64,000 bases of DNA from Choristoneura fumiferana (GCF_025370935.1 NC_133472.1:17632868-17696867); one strand, 5' to 3'; shown: positions 11,111-23,515, counted from the stretch's first letter. Notes: generated from the letters alone by a model not told the origin. Numbers and translations: made by a program.

Positions 11111-12674
11111 GATAGCTAAGCTTATATGCAAAATATGCGTGTTCATATGCAGTTCTCCACCGCCACATTGTAAGAACACACGCAAATCACACAAACTCAT
11201 CCATAACCACCACCACACCACACTGACGCGTTTCGAACTCAACCAGAGCTCATCTTCAGAGTAACACAACCGTACAACATGCTACCAGTTGTTAGACTAA
11301 CAAACCACAACCACCGTTTTAATTTGTCACTGTAACTCCCCAAGTACCCACATATATTTTATCAAACAAAACAAAACTACCCACAAATTATTAATAAATT
11401 TTAACCGTCCTTCAAAACTACCTTTTATTTATTTACTGTCAAGGCATGTTTTACTAACTACCATTGCTGAAATTAGATCCAAGCCATAGCAAACCTCTCC
11501 AGGATGTAAACGCTTTAAGACTAACAACTCTTTGTACTCTAAACTTTGTAACCACAAAGAGAAGGTGGATAAAGGAACTAGATCGGGTGTATACAAGCTC
11601 ATTGTAATGACTGCAGTAAAGTATATGTTATCTCTGGACGTAAAAAGAGGGAAGGGAGTGGGTAGTTTGACGTGTCTGAGTCTGTAAGCAGCTCTAGCGC
11701 TACTTACCCTCACTGCACGCCACAGTATGTTATACAGATTAAGTTAATAATTGTCGTATCTTCCTTTCTCAATTAGCCAGTAAACTTTAGTAAGCTACTA
11801 CATCTATACTTACTTATTGCGTGTGACATAATTAGTAAGTATAAGTAAATTGCAAATGTCCAAAAACTTCCTGGTAATGCAATGTGTCAGGATTTTCTTC
11901 ATAGCGTATGTTAACGGTAGGAATTAAACACGTATGAGAATCCATACGTGAATAATCCCTTAATTCTCTCCTTTAGGCAAGGAAAATGAAGTAATCCTAT
12001 TGGTGAATTTTTTCCTTGCACAGCTATCTCTTGAAGCTTTGGTGGATGGATGGCTCATGCTAATAATATTTACTAACTAAAACTAATACGTAAGTTGGCT
12101 AGCAAAAACGCACACGCACAGGCATGCTGCAATGACAGATTTCTAACTATGCTGATTTCCACTGGACTATTAAATCTAATTTTACTGCTCATGTATTTCC
12201 CAATCACTTCACACTGATTGCACTAATAATAGTAAATTTATACACCCCCGACTTTATCACCCAATCGGCTAACCTAACCGAAAATTGTGCACCGATATTA
12301 TTATTATAGTTCATAAACAACCGTGGACGTATAAAACAGTAATCAAATAGCGATTGGTTGGGCAGTTGAGAGCAAATGACTGGCGTTGGTGGAACGACCA
12401 GTCATTGACTGACGGACTAACACTGGTACGGGTCAGTAAACAACACGCGGGTTAGGTATACACCAAGTGTAAAGTTTTCGTTGAAAATTCAATTAAATAC
12501 ACCCTTTTTGATATTTGATTAGGGCTTAAGTAATAAAAAAAACGTTTATTTGTAACAACAATAATACATACACATGATACACAGGCTAAAAATACAAAGA
12601 TAAATATAGATGCTGTCATGAAAAGCTACCGGTTCAGCATAATCAACTATTCATTAAATAAATAAAATTAGCTA

Positions 12675-12855
12675 ATATTATAAATGCGAAAGTTTATAAG
12701 TCTATTTGTTTGTTTGTTGGTTACCTACCCCGACACAGAATACAGATAGTTTAAGTCCCGGGAAAGGATATAGGATAGTTTTTATCTGAAAAATTACATA
12801 GTTCCTGCGGGAAAGCGATTCGAATTCTACGCGGATTCAGTCGTGGGCAACAGCA
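12675..12855 (-). mobile_element. dispersed retroelement tail, reverse copy
   Basis: Reverse complement of the family at 6471-6685: begins ATTATAAATGCGAAAGTTTA and ends near CGCGGATTCAGTCGTGGGC, diverged. Confidence 0.6.
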
Positions 12856-13099
12856 GAGTTAACATTATTTTGTTTGTAGTTATCTGTTACTTTGGCACTC
12901 GCCTTTTCAGAGACAGGTAATACAATCATTTTTCTTAAGTTTATATTTTTTTCGTGATTAAGGGGGTTAATGTGAAAAAAACTTTGAGTCAAACTGCATA
13001 GTTTTGTCTTTAAAAATTAATTCTTATCAATTTTTTTTTTGTTACAGGTATATTAAGCAGCATTCGTCCACACCGGCAGAAACTTTTATTTACATTTTT

Positions 13100-13350
13100 A
13101 AAGGTACAAATACCCGTGTGGTGTCGGGCTAGAATTACACCTCTCCATTTCTTCCGTGGATGTCGTAAGAGGCGACTGAGGATATAGGTTAAGGTAAACT
13201 GTAGGCGACAGGCTATCAACCTGTCACTATTGTACCGTTTTTGTCAAACTTAAAACCTACAATTGCTAAAAGTGGCTTCGAAGCGGTAACGTTTCGTGTG
13301 CTCTGCCTACCCCATTTGGGAATACAGGTGTGATGTTTATGTGCGTGTTA
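13100..13350 (+). mobile_element. LINE 3' region (ACACCTCTCCATTTCTTCCG)
   Basis: Contains the lepidopteran repeat block ACACCTCTCCATTTCTTCCG, GTCGTAAGAGGCGACTGAGG and ACCCCATTTGGGAATACAGG. The reverse complement of its first half recurs at 56165-56285. 13360-14200 has no supported gene. Confidence 0.6.
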
Positions 13351-14204
13351 CATAACATCATTATAAAAGTGAAAAAAAAAAGTTTTTTGCTCTCTGTATA
13401 CTCTCGCCCGTACCATCCCTTCGAGGGTGCACTTATGTAAGATAGTCGTTCGCGCTAATGACATGGCCGCCATTACGCATGGGGTCATGTAAGCCGGAAT
13501 AGACCAAAAATTACTACGTGTGCGTGATCGAAATAAACCGGGCTTTCATTGAGTGGCAATACCACTGGCATGTAATACAACCGCATAATTTTACTCCACG
13601 TCGTAAATAAAAAAATAATCTTGGGCTATTCGACACCAACTGACCTAGTCTTTGTCTTTTGTAGTAGTGATCGCTCAAAGAATCAGATAACAGTTGGGAC
13701 GACGATTATTCGAGAGTTCCAATTGTCACATTTTTCTGGACACTTTTCTGTTAAAGGCGGAATATTCTGATACTGTTTTTAGTTATCTAGTAGAAATACA
13801 GGAACTCTAACAAATCATCGAAAACGACATCATAATACAGCCAATTCGTAAAAAAAGTGACCAGAAACATGTGGCGGTTGAAACTCTCGCCCGGGTTTCC
13901 GCGAGTGACCGAACCGGAAGACGAAGTGTTGGCGTCCTCCCACTAAGGAGGACTGACTACATCATCTTTAATGGCATCAAGAACTATAAGACCCATTATT
14001 GTGGTTAGCGAAGTTGCTAATGGTAGGTATCATAGAAGCAAAACTAGCATTGAAATGAAGTAAAAGAATTATTGCAGTTCTTCAACTGTTCAGTTAGAAC
14101 TTAGTTTTAATTATAAGGGATAGTAAATAAGTTGTTATTGTAAAATTTTCGTTTAAAAATATGTAGGTAAGTCTTGTTTCAGCAGCCAAAATGATCATTA
14201 TATA

Positions 14205-14255
14205 TAAATAAGAGAGAGAGTGAGAGAGAGGGGGGGGGGGGGGAGAGAGAGTATG
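14205..14255. repeat. GA/G-rich microsatellite
   Basis: An (AG)n run followed by a G homopolymer of about 15 and then (GA)n. A purine-rich strand of this kind can form non-B DNA. Confidence 0.85.
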
Positions 14256-14519
14256 GGTGGTGTTGATAGATGGGTTGTGTAATTTTGCGTATTCTTGTAA
14301 ATGTGAACAAACCGCGTTAATTAATTAATAATGGTTTTTATTCATTTGCACACTTAAGTTTTACAAGGCACAATTCACAGAGAGAGCGAGAGCCCTCATG
14401 AGGGAGCGAGAAGACAATTGTCACATTAACGTTCCGTTCCTCACACTTATCATCAAGTGAGTGGTGCCGATGAAGCATTATATTGTAATGAACGTTCCAA
14501 GTTGGTGTTGCAGATGTTT

Positions 14520-14592
14520 ATGGGCGGTGGTGATCTCTTACCATTAGGAGACCCACTTGCTCGTTTGCCATCCAGTCGAATAAAAAAAAAAG
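14520..14592 (+). mobile_element. LINE poly-A tail (AGGAGACCCACTTGCTCGTT)
   Basis: ATTAGGAGACCCACTTGCTC, then CATCCAGTCGAATAAAAAAA. The same tail is at about 45420-45475. It is the A-rich 3' end of a non-LTR element truncated at its 5' side. 14600-15380 is AT-rich without a supported gene. Confidence 0.65.
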
Positions 14593-15390
14593 TTTATTAA
14601 AAAGGTTCTAAAATCACTACATTTAGGACCTTACCTGCACGTGCTATGTAACCGGAGATCTCTAGTTTTTCGACTTTTACATAAAATTGAACGAGCAGAA
14701 ACCCTCAGTAACTTAATACTCCAGATGATATTACATTTCATTACGTACCCACATCATTAGTAGGAATCCTTTTAGGGAATTGAGGTTTGTACCAAAGAAT
14801 ATAAGAGGATTTTGGACGGAAGAGATAGCGTACTTTAGATATTTTTAATACTTGCCATGTATTTTTAGGATGTTCTGTGAAAGAATGATGACAACGAGAT
14901 AAGCGAGCCTTCATGTTTAAAGTATATCTGAATATAATTTTACGGTACCACCACGTATCTTTTTAAAACGACTCAATGGAATAATAATTTAGTAGTTACT
15001 TTTTAATAATTACAGCAACAGCAATTAGTAAGCAACATAATAAAATTGAATAACAATAATTAATTCGTCATCACTCTTCGATGTTAAAGCAAAAATAAAT
15101 AACAATAAGTTGTTATTTTAAAAATGAATTAAAAATTTCAGATCTTTTATAAAAGTACATAATTATAGCGCAAATAGAATTTCACCTAAGAGTACTTAAC
15201 TCCAAAAAATCCAAAGTTGGAGTTCAAATAAATTTGTAATTTTATACAAACAAAAAGTCCATCATTTATATCAAAAAGCAACATCATAAGATAACGTTGT
15301 GCTATATTAATTAAAACTAGTTTGTTTTTAATGGACTCAAAAAAAGCTGAGATATGTGGTGCATAGGAAGAAAATTCGTGTCTGTATCAC

Positions 15391-15465
15391 TGTCCAGTGT
15401 TGGTGTAGTGGACAGCACGTGGCACGGAATGCCGAGGACCTCTGGTTCGATTCCCAGCACTGGCC
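15391..15465 (+). mobile_element. tRNA-like sequence, probable SINE head
   Basis: TTGGTGTAGTGGACAGC fits an A box and GGTTCGATTCC a B box, about 35 bp apart. The ends CCAGTGT and GCACTGG could form an acceptor stem with one wobble. T-arm pairing is off register, so a functional tRNA is unlikely; a tRNA-derived SINE or tRNA pseudogene fits better. Confidence 0.55.
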
Positions 15466-15592
15466 TTATTTTTCTGGTTTTACTATGCATCTATATTTCA
15501 GTTTGTATATTCGATATTGATTCATCATGTCATCATACTATGTATAATACGAAATTAGTGAGTGAGTGCAGCTACTTAATTATATCTGCACA

Positions 15593-15692
15593 NNNNNNNN
15601 NNNNNNNNNNNNNNNNNNNNNNNNNNNNNNNNNNNNNNNNNNNNNNNNNNNNNNNNNNNNNNNNNNNNNNNNNNNNNNNNNNNNNNNNNNNN
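15593..15692. other. assembly gap (100 N)
   Basis: A run of exactly 100 unknown bases, the conventional placeholder for a gap of unknown size. Translations crossing it are meaningless. Confidence 1.
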
Positions 15693-15704
15693 TTCATTAG
15701 CTAG

Positions 15705-15920
15705 GTGTTGCCAGCGACTTCGTTTACAAAGAATTCGTTTATTGCTAACGCCACGGGAACTATGCAATTTTCCAGGATAAAAACTATTCTATGTTCACGG
15801 GACTTGTACTACTTATCTGTATATCGAATTTCATCTAAATTGGTTGACCGGTTAAGACGTGAACGAGGTAACAAAAAAACATACAGACATATTTATTCCA
15901 CAATCCTGACATAGTGAAAA
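15705..15920 (+). mobile_element. dispersed retroelement tail, after the gap
   Basis: Resembles the 6471 family (CCAGCGACTTCG start; ACGCCACGGGAACTATGCAA; TTTCATCTAAATTGGTTGACCG). The left edge is lost in the gap. 15930-16400 contains a fragment of the TTTTTTGAAGTC-GGTT repeat (about 16005-16050) and no gene. Confidence 0.5.
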
Positions 15921-16633
15921 TGAGACAATCTCAGAAGTGTACTCTTCAAACGGAACTTTAAAGATCAATCAGAGATCGGGAAATCAGTTAAATACAAAAA
16001 AAATACAGTCGAATACAAAATCTCCTTTTTTGAAGTCTGTTAAAAATCGAGTTTAGACATATTGTCTTGGAGAAATTAATTGAAATTAACCAAAACAATT
16101 TAAAACTTGAAGCATGACGTATAATAATATCAACCATAACAATATGGTTTAAGGATGATCTCCGCTCGACATTTTCATTACGTAACCATTGCAAGTTTGA
16201 AGGTGACGCATTCGTTAGTGACGCATATACTCGTAGCCATTTACGTAGGAACTAGGAACAGTTAAGTTAAATAATAATTACTTGTGTTATATATAATAAA
16301 TGTTTAGTTTTGAAACAGGGGCGAGCCTAGACTCGGGGCGGGCATATCAAATTATTTAGATGGCTATGACATTTTAGAGGAACTTGACGTGTCAAAGGAT
16401 GCGTTTGATTATTTTTTTTGATGAACCAATTGAAACCTATCCTCGCTGCGCTGAGCTGTTTCCACTAGAGCTGTGCTGTGCGAAAGCAGCCTGTCGTGTA
16501 TAGGTTATCATTATCATGCTCTAATTAGTTTTTAAAGACTGCATAGCTTACCTTGTTGCTAATAAAATGCAACGCAAAGGAAGATCGACTTGTAAGGATT
16601 TGTTCCAGATTCGTCATACCTATCAGTAAATTA

Positions 16634-17107
16634 TTTTTCATCACACTTGCTCGTAAACAGTGTCGTAACATGCAGGCTACCTTGGTTGCAACCCCCCAAA
16701 TAAAACCCTCGACCTTAATGTGCTTGTCATGAAACCCGTGGTCGGTAAATGAGTCATTGCGCGTACACATTTTCTTGTCATGAAGCCCAAGGTCGGTAAA
16801 TGAGTCGGTGCTGCTGCAGGACTACATGGACCCACATGCACACGCACGTTGCGGCGCATGCTGAGGGAGGTATGGGGCGACGCTGCCAAGAGCACAGCCT
16901 AAGGTATCGCCAATATTTGAAGAATTATATTTTTTTCTTTACAAATATAAATTTTACTTGCAAATGTGATGAAAAACATTGTATGTCGCACGGGCGGCAC
17001 TAGAATTACGAACATCGACTCATTAAAGCCCTCAGTCTTCGACTTCGGGCTTCTAATAGACTCTCGTTCGTAATTCCTTATTTACCGCCACTAAGACACA
17101 ATGTACT
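16634..17107 (+). repeat. 490-bp repeat family, copy 1
   Basis: Starts TTTTTCATCACACTTGCTCG and ends AAGACACAATGTACTA. Ordered parts: a left arm with GTCGTAACATGCAGGCTACC, a duplicated GGTCGGTAAATGAGTC, a GC-rich core (about 16805-16895, GCTGCAGGACTACATGGACC), an AT-rich segment, then a hairpin AATTACGAACATCGACTC / ACTCTCGTTCGTAATT. Copies 2 and 3 are at 27702-28694, and an interrupted reverse copy is at 43371-44947. The element type is unknown. Confidence 0.8.
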
Positions 17108-17449
17108 ATTCTAATAACTGTTTTACAAAGTATATACAAGTACAGTCTGTTCTAACACTTGTTAATCCAGTAAGCCCGTGTTCGCGGTGTCATTTGACTG
17201 TACAATGACGAGTTAGGAATATGACGAATCAGGAATATGACGAGTTAAGAATATGAAGAGTTAGGAAAGTGTCTAATTAGGAATATGGCCCTGTAAGTGT
17301 AGTTGTACGTATGCTACACTTGAAAGCAATGAAAACAGGTCGTCTTTTCTATATTTGAGTCTAAAGAATCGGACCCGTTTTCTTTGTTTTGACCATAGTT
17401 TTAGCATAGAACCCAATGTATTAATAGTTTTCAAAAAATTCAAATGATT

Positions 17450-17560
17450 TATTCAGTCAATAGGCCGCAATGGGCACTTTTACACGTATTTTTTTTAAAA
17501 ACTACCGATCATTGCCAAGAAGAATGCGCGAAGAATTTACTCGAGGTGTTTAGAAAGTCA
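17450..17560 (-). mobile_element. dispersed repeat tail (GTGCCCATTGCGGCCTATTG)
   Basis: Reverse complement of the repeat at about 46480-46600 (AAAGTGCCCATTGCAGCCTA ... ACTGAATAAATGATA). The poly-A-like AATAAAT end suggests a retroelement 3' end. 17560-18820 has no supported gene. Confidence 0.55.
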
Positions 17561-18824
17561 CGAATTTGAATTTGTTTTAAGCAAGTTATAATAATATAAT
17601 GTTTAAATATTAAATAACAAATTTTGAGGTACAAAGATTTATCTTACTTCTAAGCCGAATAGGTACGAAACCAATGATAGATCATTGGTGTGAACGAGTA
17701 TATGTTATGCTCCATCGTTGTATCACAATGCCAAACGGCCATAATTTACAAACAGGCATAAGTACCTACGTATGAAAGAAACGTATGTAGTTAACCAATT
17801 GGGATGCACCAAAAAAAATAACCTACAGTTTTTATTTTATTTTTGGAAAGAATAGCATATTTTAAGATACCATTTTCATCGATTTTGAATTTGGATGAGT
17901 ATTTAATTTTTTATAAAAAAAAAACCGAAATGACATCACAGTGAGACAGCCACGTTCCATTGCCTAGAAAAATTCAGGTCGTACATAACATAATCTGTGG
18001 CATTACAATTTGACAATAATTCAAGCACGGCTTAGGGTCCTAAATGAACCATGACAAATAGTTTTATTTATTTATCTTCTTTTAGATCCGATTATTTCTA
18101 TGTTTGTTTAATGGTGTGATAGTAAATAGATATGTTTTATTAAAATCTGATATTTAAATTCTTTCTATTTACTTGTAACGTAGCAATTTAATAATTTAAT
18201 TTGTAAAAATACATTGAGAATACTCCTATACATTACGGACTTTGCGATAAATGACAATTGTTTAAAAGCCGGGTGCGCATCATGTGATTAAATTTCTATC
18301 TTTGTCACTCTTTGCTATTATAAGCAGGACAGCAACATTTCAAACTGTCAATTTGCTTAAGAGTGTAGACATGCTTTATAACTGCCTTTGTGACGGTACA
18401 CTGCAGGGGTCGAATGAGGGTCATCACTTAAATTTTGTTTATTTAATTCAGTTTATCACATTTATGGAATCTGATTTCTGAAAACGCTTCACAAAGCCTA
18501 TTTCTCCAAATGGTTTTCGATTTATTATATGTTGCCAAAAATTGGGACATCCCAATTTGATTGCTAGGCCATCACCGAACTATCTGATTGTGAAATTTTA
18601 CGTCATTCGATAAGCATTGCATTTATGGTGGCCTAGGTACGTAAAATTGTAATTTAACTACAATTTTTTTAGCGTGTTGGTACACAGTTTGATCACACAC
18701 ATATCAACATAAATATCACCGATCTACGAAAAAACTCTAAATGTACTTCAAATTATTTCCGTAATCGTCTACTTTAGCAGAATTCGGTCTCAGCTGCATC
18801 TGCTGCTAAACGAGATGTCTATAA

Positions 18825-19040
18825 CAGGAAAGAGGCAACGACCGACCCGCTGACCGAGATTTGAACGCCAAATCTAAACTAGCGCCGGCCGACTCACCCA
18901 AACCAACTTTGCAGCCAACTGACACGGCTTTAGAAGATACAACAAATAGAGATTACCGTTCAGATGACTCGCCGTACCACCTGAGAGTTACACATTCCCA
19001 AGACGCACTCACGCCCACTGCCACTCAACTTGAACGTGTG
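18825..19040 (+). other. exon-like open segment, unidentified
   Basis: After ATAACAG the plus strand is open without a Met, reading ERGNDRPADRDLNAKSKLAP and continuing hydrophilic through SDDSPYHLRVTHSQDALTPT before turning into AT-rich hydrophobic sequence. Base composition is higher in GC than its flanks. Splice signals are weak (poor pyrimidine tract), so it may be a gene fragment in a repeat. Confidence 0.25.
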
Positions 19041-19287
19041 CATGTGCCCATAATATGCTATTTTTACAAGCTTTTATTTAAATTCACCTCGTATATTAAT
19101 TTTCATCTCTCCTGTACGGAATGTTTAATTTTCATGGGTAGATAGCCGGGTAGAAAATTGCGTTTTCTCCTCTAGGGTGGAAAGTATTTTTTTTAATTTT
19201 ACGATTAGCCACGGAGTCGAACATAATTGAGTTACGTCAATGACACTTTTTTTCACGTTTCGGCATGCCCATCTAGATACACGTCGT

Positions 19288-19510
19288 GACCAAGGAGCTT
19301 ATATACAACACTGGAGGTTGAACGCCGAACATCCGTTTGAAACAAGAAATTTGATCTTTATTAAGTCTCGAACATATTCCATCTCTTTCTTTAGTTAGGT
19401 TAGAAGTTCGTGAAATGTGAATGAAAGAGATGGAATATATTATAAATAGTAAAGGTAAAACTTCTTCGTTCGGCGTTCAACCTCCAGTTTTGTATATAAG
19501 GTCCTTGGTC
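19288..19510. mobile_element. 223-bp MITE with GACCAAGGAGCTTATATACA arms
   Basis: Left arm continues ACACTGGAGGTTGAACGCCG; the right arm is its near-perfect complement ending CCTTGGTC at 19510. An inner pair (TTCCATCTCTTTC / GAAAGAGATGGAA) extends the foldback. No coding capacity. 19520-20160 shows no gene. Confidence 0.85.
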
Positions 19511-20533
19511 GTAACCAACTCGATTTTTTTTATAGTCGGTCGTGGCAAGTGGCCAGGTCGAAAAGGTACCGTTGGAGGTTGGATGTAAGTAAATTAAATT
19601 TATTATTATTCTAATTTTTTTTGTAGTATTTTACTTTCCTCACAGTCGAAATGAAAAGTAGAGTGTCTAACTCGGGTGAAATTACCCATTTCCCCTCGAA
19701 CTATTGGCACTCTCACTTCGTTCGAGCGCCAGAAATATCTCTGGTGAAATGGTCACTTCCACCCTTGGTTATCAATCTACTACTGTTTGTTTCATATCTT
19801 GCTACTTAATTTCGATCCACTTCTAGTGGGCGGATAGACTTGAACTTTGGTATTCATTATTTAGGTTGGATGACAATGAAACTACAGTCAACAAAAAGTA
19901 GGTACGTCAGCAAAAAAGCTTATAATTAGAATGTTTTTTAACGAACACTTATTAATAAACCCGAATTCAGCAACTGCTTAATTGTATAATGCGATTATAC
20001 GCAGTTACCTGTCATTATTTCTATAACCGGCATTTATCTAAAACGCTCAAAATAGTATTTAAAATATTGAACCTCCAGATTTTAACCACACACAATGGTA
20101 ACATGATACTATGGCATTTGGTGTGCGCCACGGGGAAACAAAACAACCGACATCATTTCGAGATCATACATAACATAACTCTTTGAGTTCAAATAATAAC
20201 ATTGGTGTACTGCCTTTTCGGCGAAATATGTTTCGCCAAATTTCACTTAGCAACCAACCTTTCGCCAAAGTTTCATTTGGCAAACTAATATTTGGCATAA
20301 CTTTACTTCACATTTTTTTTATTTCGCAACATTTTTGCATTACAAAATTTTACTTCATCACACATTTATGTGGCAAATAAATATGTAGCAAATGATTGGC
20401 TTAGGCAAATAACAAATTGTCAAATAACATTTGGGCAATTTTTTACATTGCAAAGTTATACTTCAATTTGATTTGTGCGAGCGAGCGAAGCGAGCGAGCA
20501 AGACGGTTCGGAACAGAAGCGACTTGGATACTT

Positions 20534-20775
20534 AAAGGTAAAGTTCCGAGCCAAGCGACACTGACGCCACTAACGCCGCGTTATTATCGCCGCGACAGAG
20601 CGATAGTACAAGGTTCTATATAAATACATGACGGCGTCAAGTATCGCCGTGCTCGTACACGCCGTCGCACGTCGCACGTCGCACGTCGTATAGAACCTTG
20701 TACTATCGCTCTGTCGCGGCGATAATAACGCGGCGTTAGTGGCGTCAGTGTCGCTTGGCTCGGAACTTTACCTTT
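20534..20775. mobile_element. 242-bp MITE with perfect arms of about 84 bp
   Basis: Left arm from AAAGGTAAAGTTCCGAGCCA through GCCGCGTTATTATCGCCGCG; the right arm is its exact complement ending GGAACTTTACCTTT. The loop contains a triple GCACGTC repeat (about 20665-20690). The perfect arms imply recent origin. Confidence 0.9.
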
Positions 20776-20782
20776 AGGTTCA

Positions 20783-20832
20783 GAAGGCTAAGGCGGGAGC
20801 GAAGCGGAGCGTAGCTCCCGCCTTAGCCTTCG
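20783..20832. repeat. 50-bp hairpin AGGCTAAGGCGGGAGC
   Basis: GAAGGCTAAGGCGGGAGC pairs with its complement around a GAAGCGGAGCGTA centre; directly next to the 242-bp MITE. Confidence 0.85.
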
Positions 20833-21363
20833 ATGTTAGTTTTTTTTTATAGCAGCCAGGATAAATGACACTAGAAAAGTAGGTTGGATGCCATTCAATA
20901 AGTTGCTAAATTAAGGTATGCCAATCAATACATTTGACGAAAACATAAATGACATCTTAAAAAAAAACCAGGTCATAATTTGCATAATAATAATTTATCG
21001 AATCATTAGTTGGGAAATGATATCAGTGCGAAACGTTGAGTTGGGAAATAACATTTCACCTAAATAAAAATATGGGATAAATAGTTTGGGAGTTATTAAT
21101 AATTTGCTAAATAATTTTCGCCGATACATTAGTAAACCAATAACATTAGGTATAATAATCAAATTACTGTTATTCCGTAAATGGGTGCCACATACAAATA
21201 GGATCTTATTATAGCAGGGCAACATATCCGATGTTAACAAAATTATGATCATGGTCATCGACTAAGCGGTATATTACAATAAAAACTTGCTTTGTGAATT
21301 TATGTATACTCGTAGAAAATCCTTGTGCACAAGTTTTTTTACGATATGAGAGTTGAATTATAC

Positions 21364-21426
21364 CTGCGGACGTGGCGACCCGGTGGCGATGGGCGCAACT
21401 ACTCGTAGAGATACGTATTCAAGGAG
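21364..21426 (-). other. weak exon candidate downstream of exon B
   Basis: A 63-nt GC-rich stretch bounded by GGTTAG|CTCCT and CCGCAG|GTATAA, open in phase 0 (LLEYVSLRVVAPIATGSPRP plus Q). Phase, strand and order would fit the gene containing exons A and B. This could be coincidence; no family similarity is seen. Confidence 0.2.
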
Positions 21427-21649
21427 CTAACCGTGGCGAGTGGGGGCTGCTGAGGACTTGACGCTCTCTAGCTTCATGCACCAAGTATTTAAATATTCCA
21501 TTAAAGAGTGTACGACTTATTACTTCTAAATTACCCCATTACTGTATTTAAAACGCAATTCTAATAACGGGAAAAATATAACTAAAATAAAAAATAACGG
21601 CAAAAATAATAATAAGTAAAAAAAAATAACAAAAATAGAACCGACTACA

Positions 21650-21835
21650 AAAAACATGAAAATATTTTTCTACCAGTCTGAAGTCGGTGCCTCAGCACGA
21701 GCTAGTGAGCTATAATCGTCTACCTCACCTACAACTATACGAGTATAATGCTTCAATCACTTTTGTTGGCTCGTGCTGAGGCACCAGCTTCAGACTGGTA
21801 AAAAAATATTTGATGGTTTTTTTGTAGTAGGTTCT
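21650..21835. mobile_element. MITE-like palindrome, second copy of the 540-720 family
   Basis: Arms 21671-21701 and 21769-21800 (TACCAGTCTGAAGTCGGTGC, then CTCAGCACGAGC). Outer AT-rich ends pair as well. Confidence 0.75.
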
Positions 21836-21954
21836 ATTTATTGTTAAAACAATTTTTTTCACGCTTTTTACTGTAAAAGGTCTAAGATACAATAGTTTAA
21901 TGTCAACTGCTCGTCACCTTTTACGAAAAAATATTTTTTCCGATGCAGAGACGT

Positions 21955-22265
21955 TCATTATTTGGTCTTCATCATCAGTTCCACTTCACCAAACGATGAT
22001 TTTCAGGAGCAAATGCACGAGTTACTCCTAAATATATCAAAATTACCCTAGGCGTTCCTACAATATTTGAAGAGTTCCCTCGATTTCCCTAAGATTCAAT
22101 CATCAGATCCTAATTTGGTGCTTATGGGACCTAATTGAAAGCATTCCTTGAAGAACGATTTTTTTTTTTTCATATCGGTTCATAAATGACGGAATTCTGA
22201 GGTAACAAACTAAAAAAAAAATACAACCGAATTGATAACCTCCCCTTTTTGAAGTCGGTTAAAAA
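21955..22265 (-). mobile_element. dispersed repeat (AACCGACTTCAAAAAGGGGA end)
   Basis: Reverse complement of 47434-47745: shared blocks include GGTGAAGTGGAACTGATGAT, CCTAGGGAAATCGAGGGAAC-like and the A-rich AACCGACTTCAAAA end. The two copies are diverged but collinear. Confidence 0.7.
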
Positions 22266-22499
22266 TTAACAAAATATGTGTATCCTTGTATCCACTGGTT
22301 GAGTGAATTGTTTGTGCAAAACCATGGTCAGAAATCTAATCACGCCACATTTTTGGACGCGAGCCCAAATATTGATTTATTTGGCTTTCGTTTTCATATT
22401 AAGGGGCAAGAACATATTTGTGAACATGTGATTTAATTCCGTGTCAATCAATATACGAGGTATCACTTGGCATGATAATTAAAAAAATAAATTAAATTA

Positions 22500-23515
22500 A
22501 ACCTAGCGCGTTAAAACTTTTCAAAGACATTTCCAAAAGGTTAGTAGACGTCATAGGGGACCGAAGACCTAGCAGCTACCTCGGACAAAGAATTAGCTTG
22601 GCTATTCAAAGAGGAAACGCTGCCAGCATCTTAGGGACCTTGCCTAAGGGGGGTAGGTACTTTAAGAAATTTGTTTTAGTTTTATTTATTATTAATATTT
22701 TTAATTTATGTAAGTATTTCAAGTCTAAGGGCCTCGTGAGCCCTAACGGTAAAGACGGCATTGATTCATTGAACATATCACCAAAATGTAAGCACTAGGT
22801 GCAAGTATTTCGAATAAAAAACAATTTTCCCTCTCGGAGGCTGAATACCGCTTCACTCTTGCCATGCGCAGCAGCAGAAAAAAAAAATTCTTAGCTGTCA
22901 GTTTGGTTCATTCGCGGGAAATTCAGTGGACTTCGTATGTTGTGTAATTAATAAGAAGCTCGACTGGTGTGAATAAATTTTAAACTGTATTATAAACCTT
23001 GTAAATAGTGTTACATACTTAGTATGATTTTTCTAGTGTAAAAAACAATATAGGTAATAGGTAAACATAGTGATTATATGGTGTGGATTTGGCGAGCGCT
23101 TTATCAAAGTTGGCTTCATTGAGGTTTGTGGTTCATAAATTGCTGTATTAATTTTGCACAAAAACGAACAAACCACACAATCACACAGTCACTATATTAT
23201 ATTATCGAAGCTTTTATAAAACATCATTAAAATCGCAAACTTAAAAAGTAAATATCCAAACGGAATAGCTAACGCCTAGTAACCAAAAAACGCTGAAAAA
23301 AACACGTTTCTTGTATGACGACCCCCTTGTAACTTAATTTTATTTTTAGTATTTGTTGTTATAGTGGCCACAGTAATACACAATCTGTGAAAATTTCAAG
23401 TGTCTAACTTTAACGGCTTAAGAGATAGAACCCTGTGACAGACGGACAGACAAACAGACAGCGGAGTCTCAGTAATAGGGTCCCGTTGGCACTTTTTGGG
23501 TACGGAACCCTAAAA
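22500..23515 (+). mobile_element. non-LTR retrotransposon 3' end (RT C-terminus plus 3' UTR)
   Basis: About 22535-22700 reads DVIGDRRPSSYLGQRISLAI then QRGNAASILGTLPKGG, a pattern I associate with the C-terminus of lepidopteran LINE reverse transcriptase ORFs. A 3' UTR follows, ending GGTACGGAACCCTAAAAATA. The 5' part of the ORF is missing. Its 3' UTR is present in reverse orientation at 29735-30365. Confidence 0.6.

Larger units (their letters stand above)
20165..21260. repeat. degenerate TTGGC/GCCAA motif tract
   Basis: Short units such as TTTCGCCAAA, CATTTGGCAA and GGCAAATAACA recur irregularly from about 20215 to 20455 and, more decayed (TTGGGAAATAACA, TTCGCCG), again from about 20880 to 21150. 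Two perfect hairpins sit in the middle. I see no gene. Confidence 0.6.

Noticed and set aside
12300..14200. Possible exons between repeats
   Set aside because: No stretch combined an open frame, coding-like composition and plausible splice sites.
15391..15465. Functional tRNA gene
   Set aside because: The T arm and anticodon region do not fold in register; the downstream context is SINE-like.
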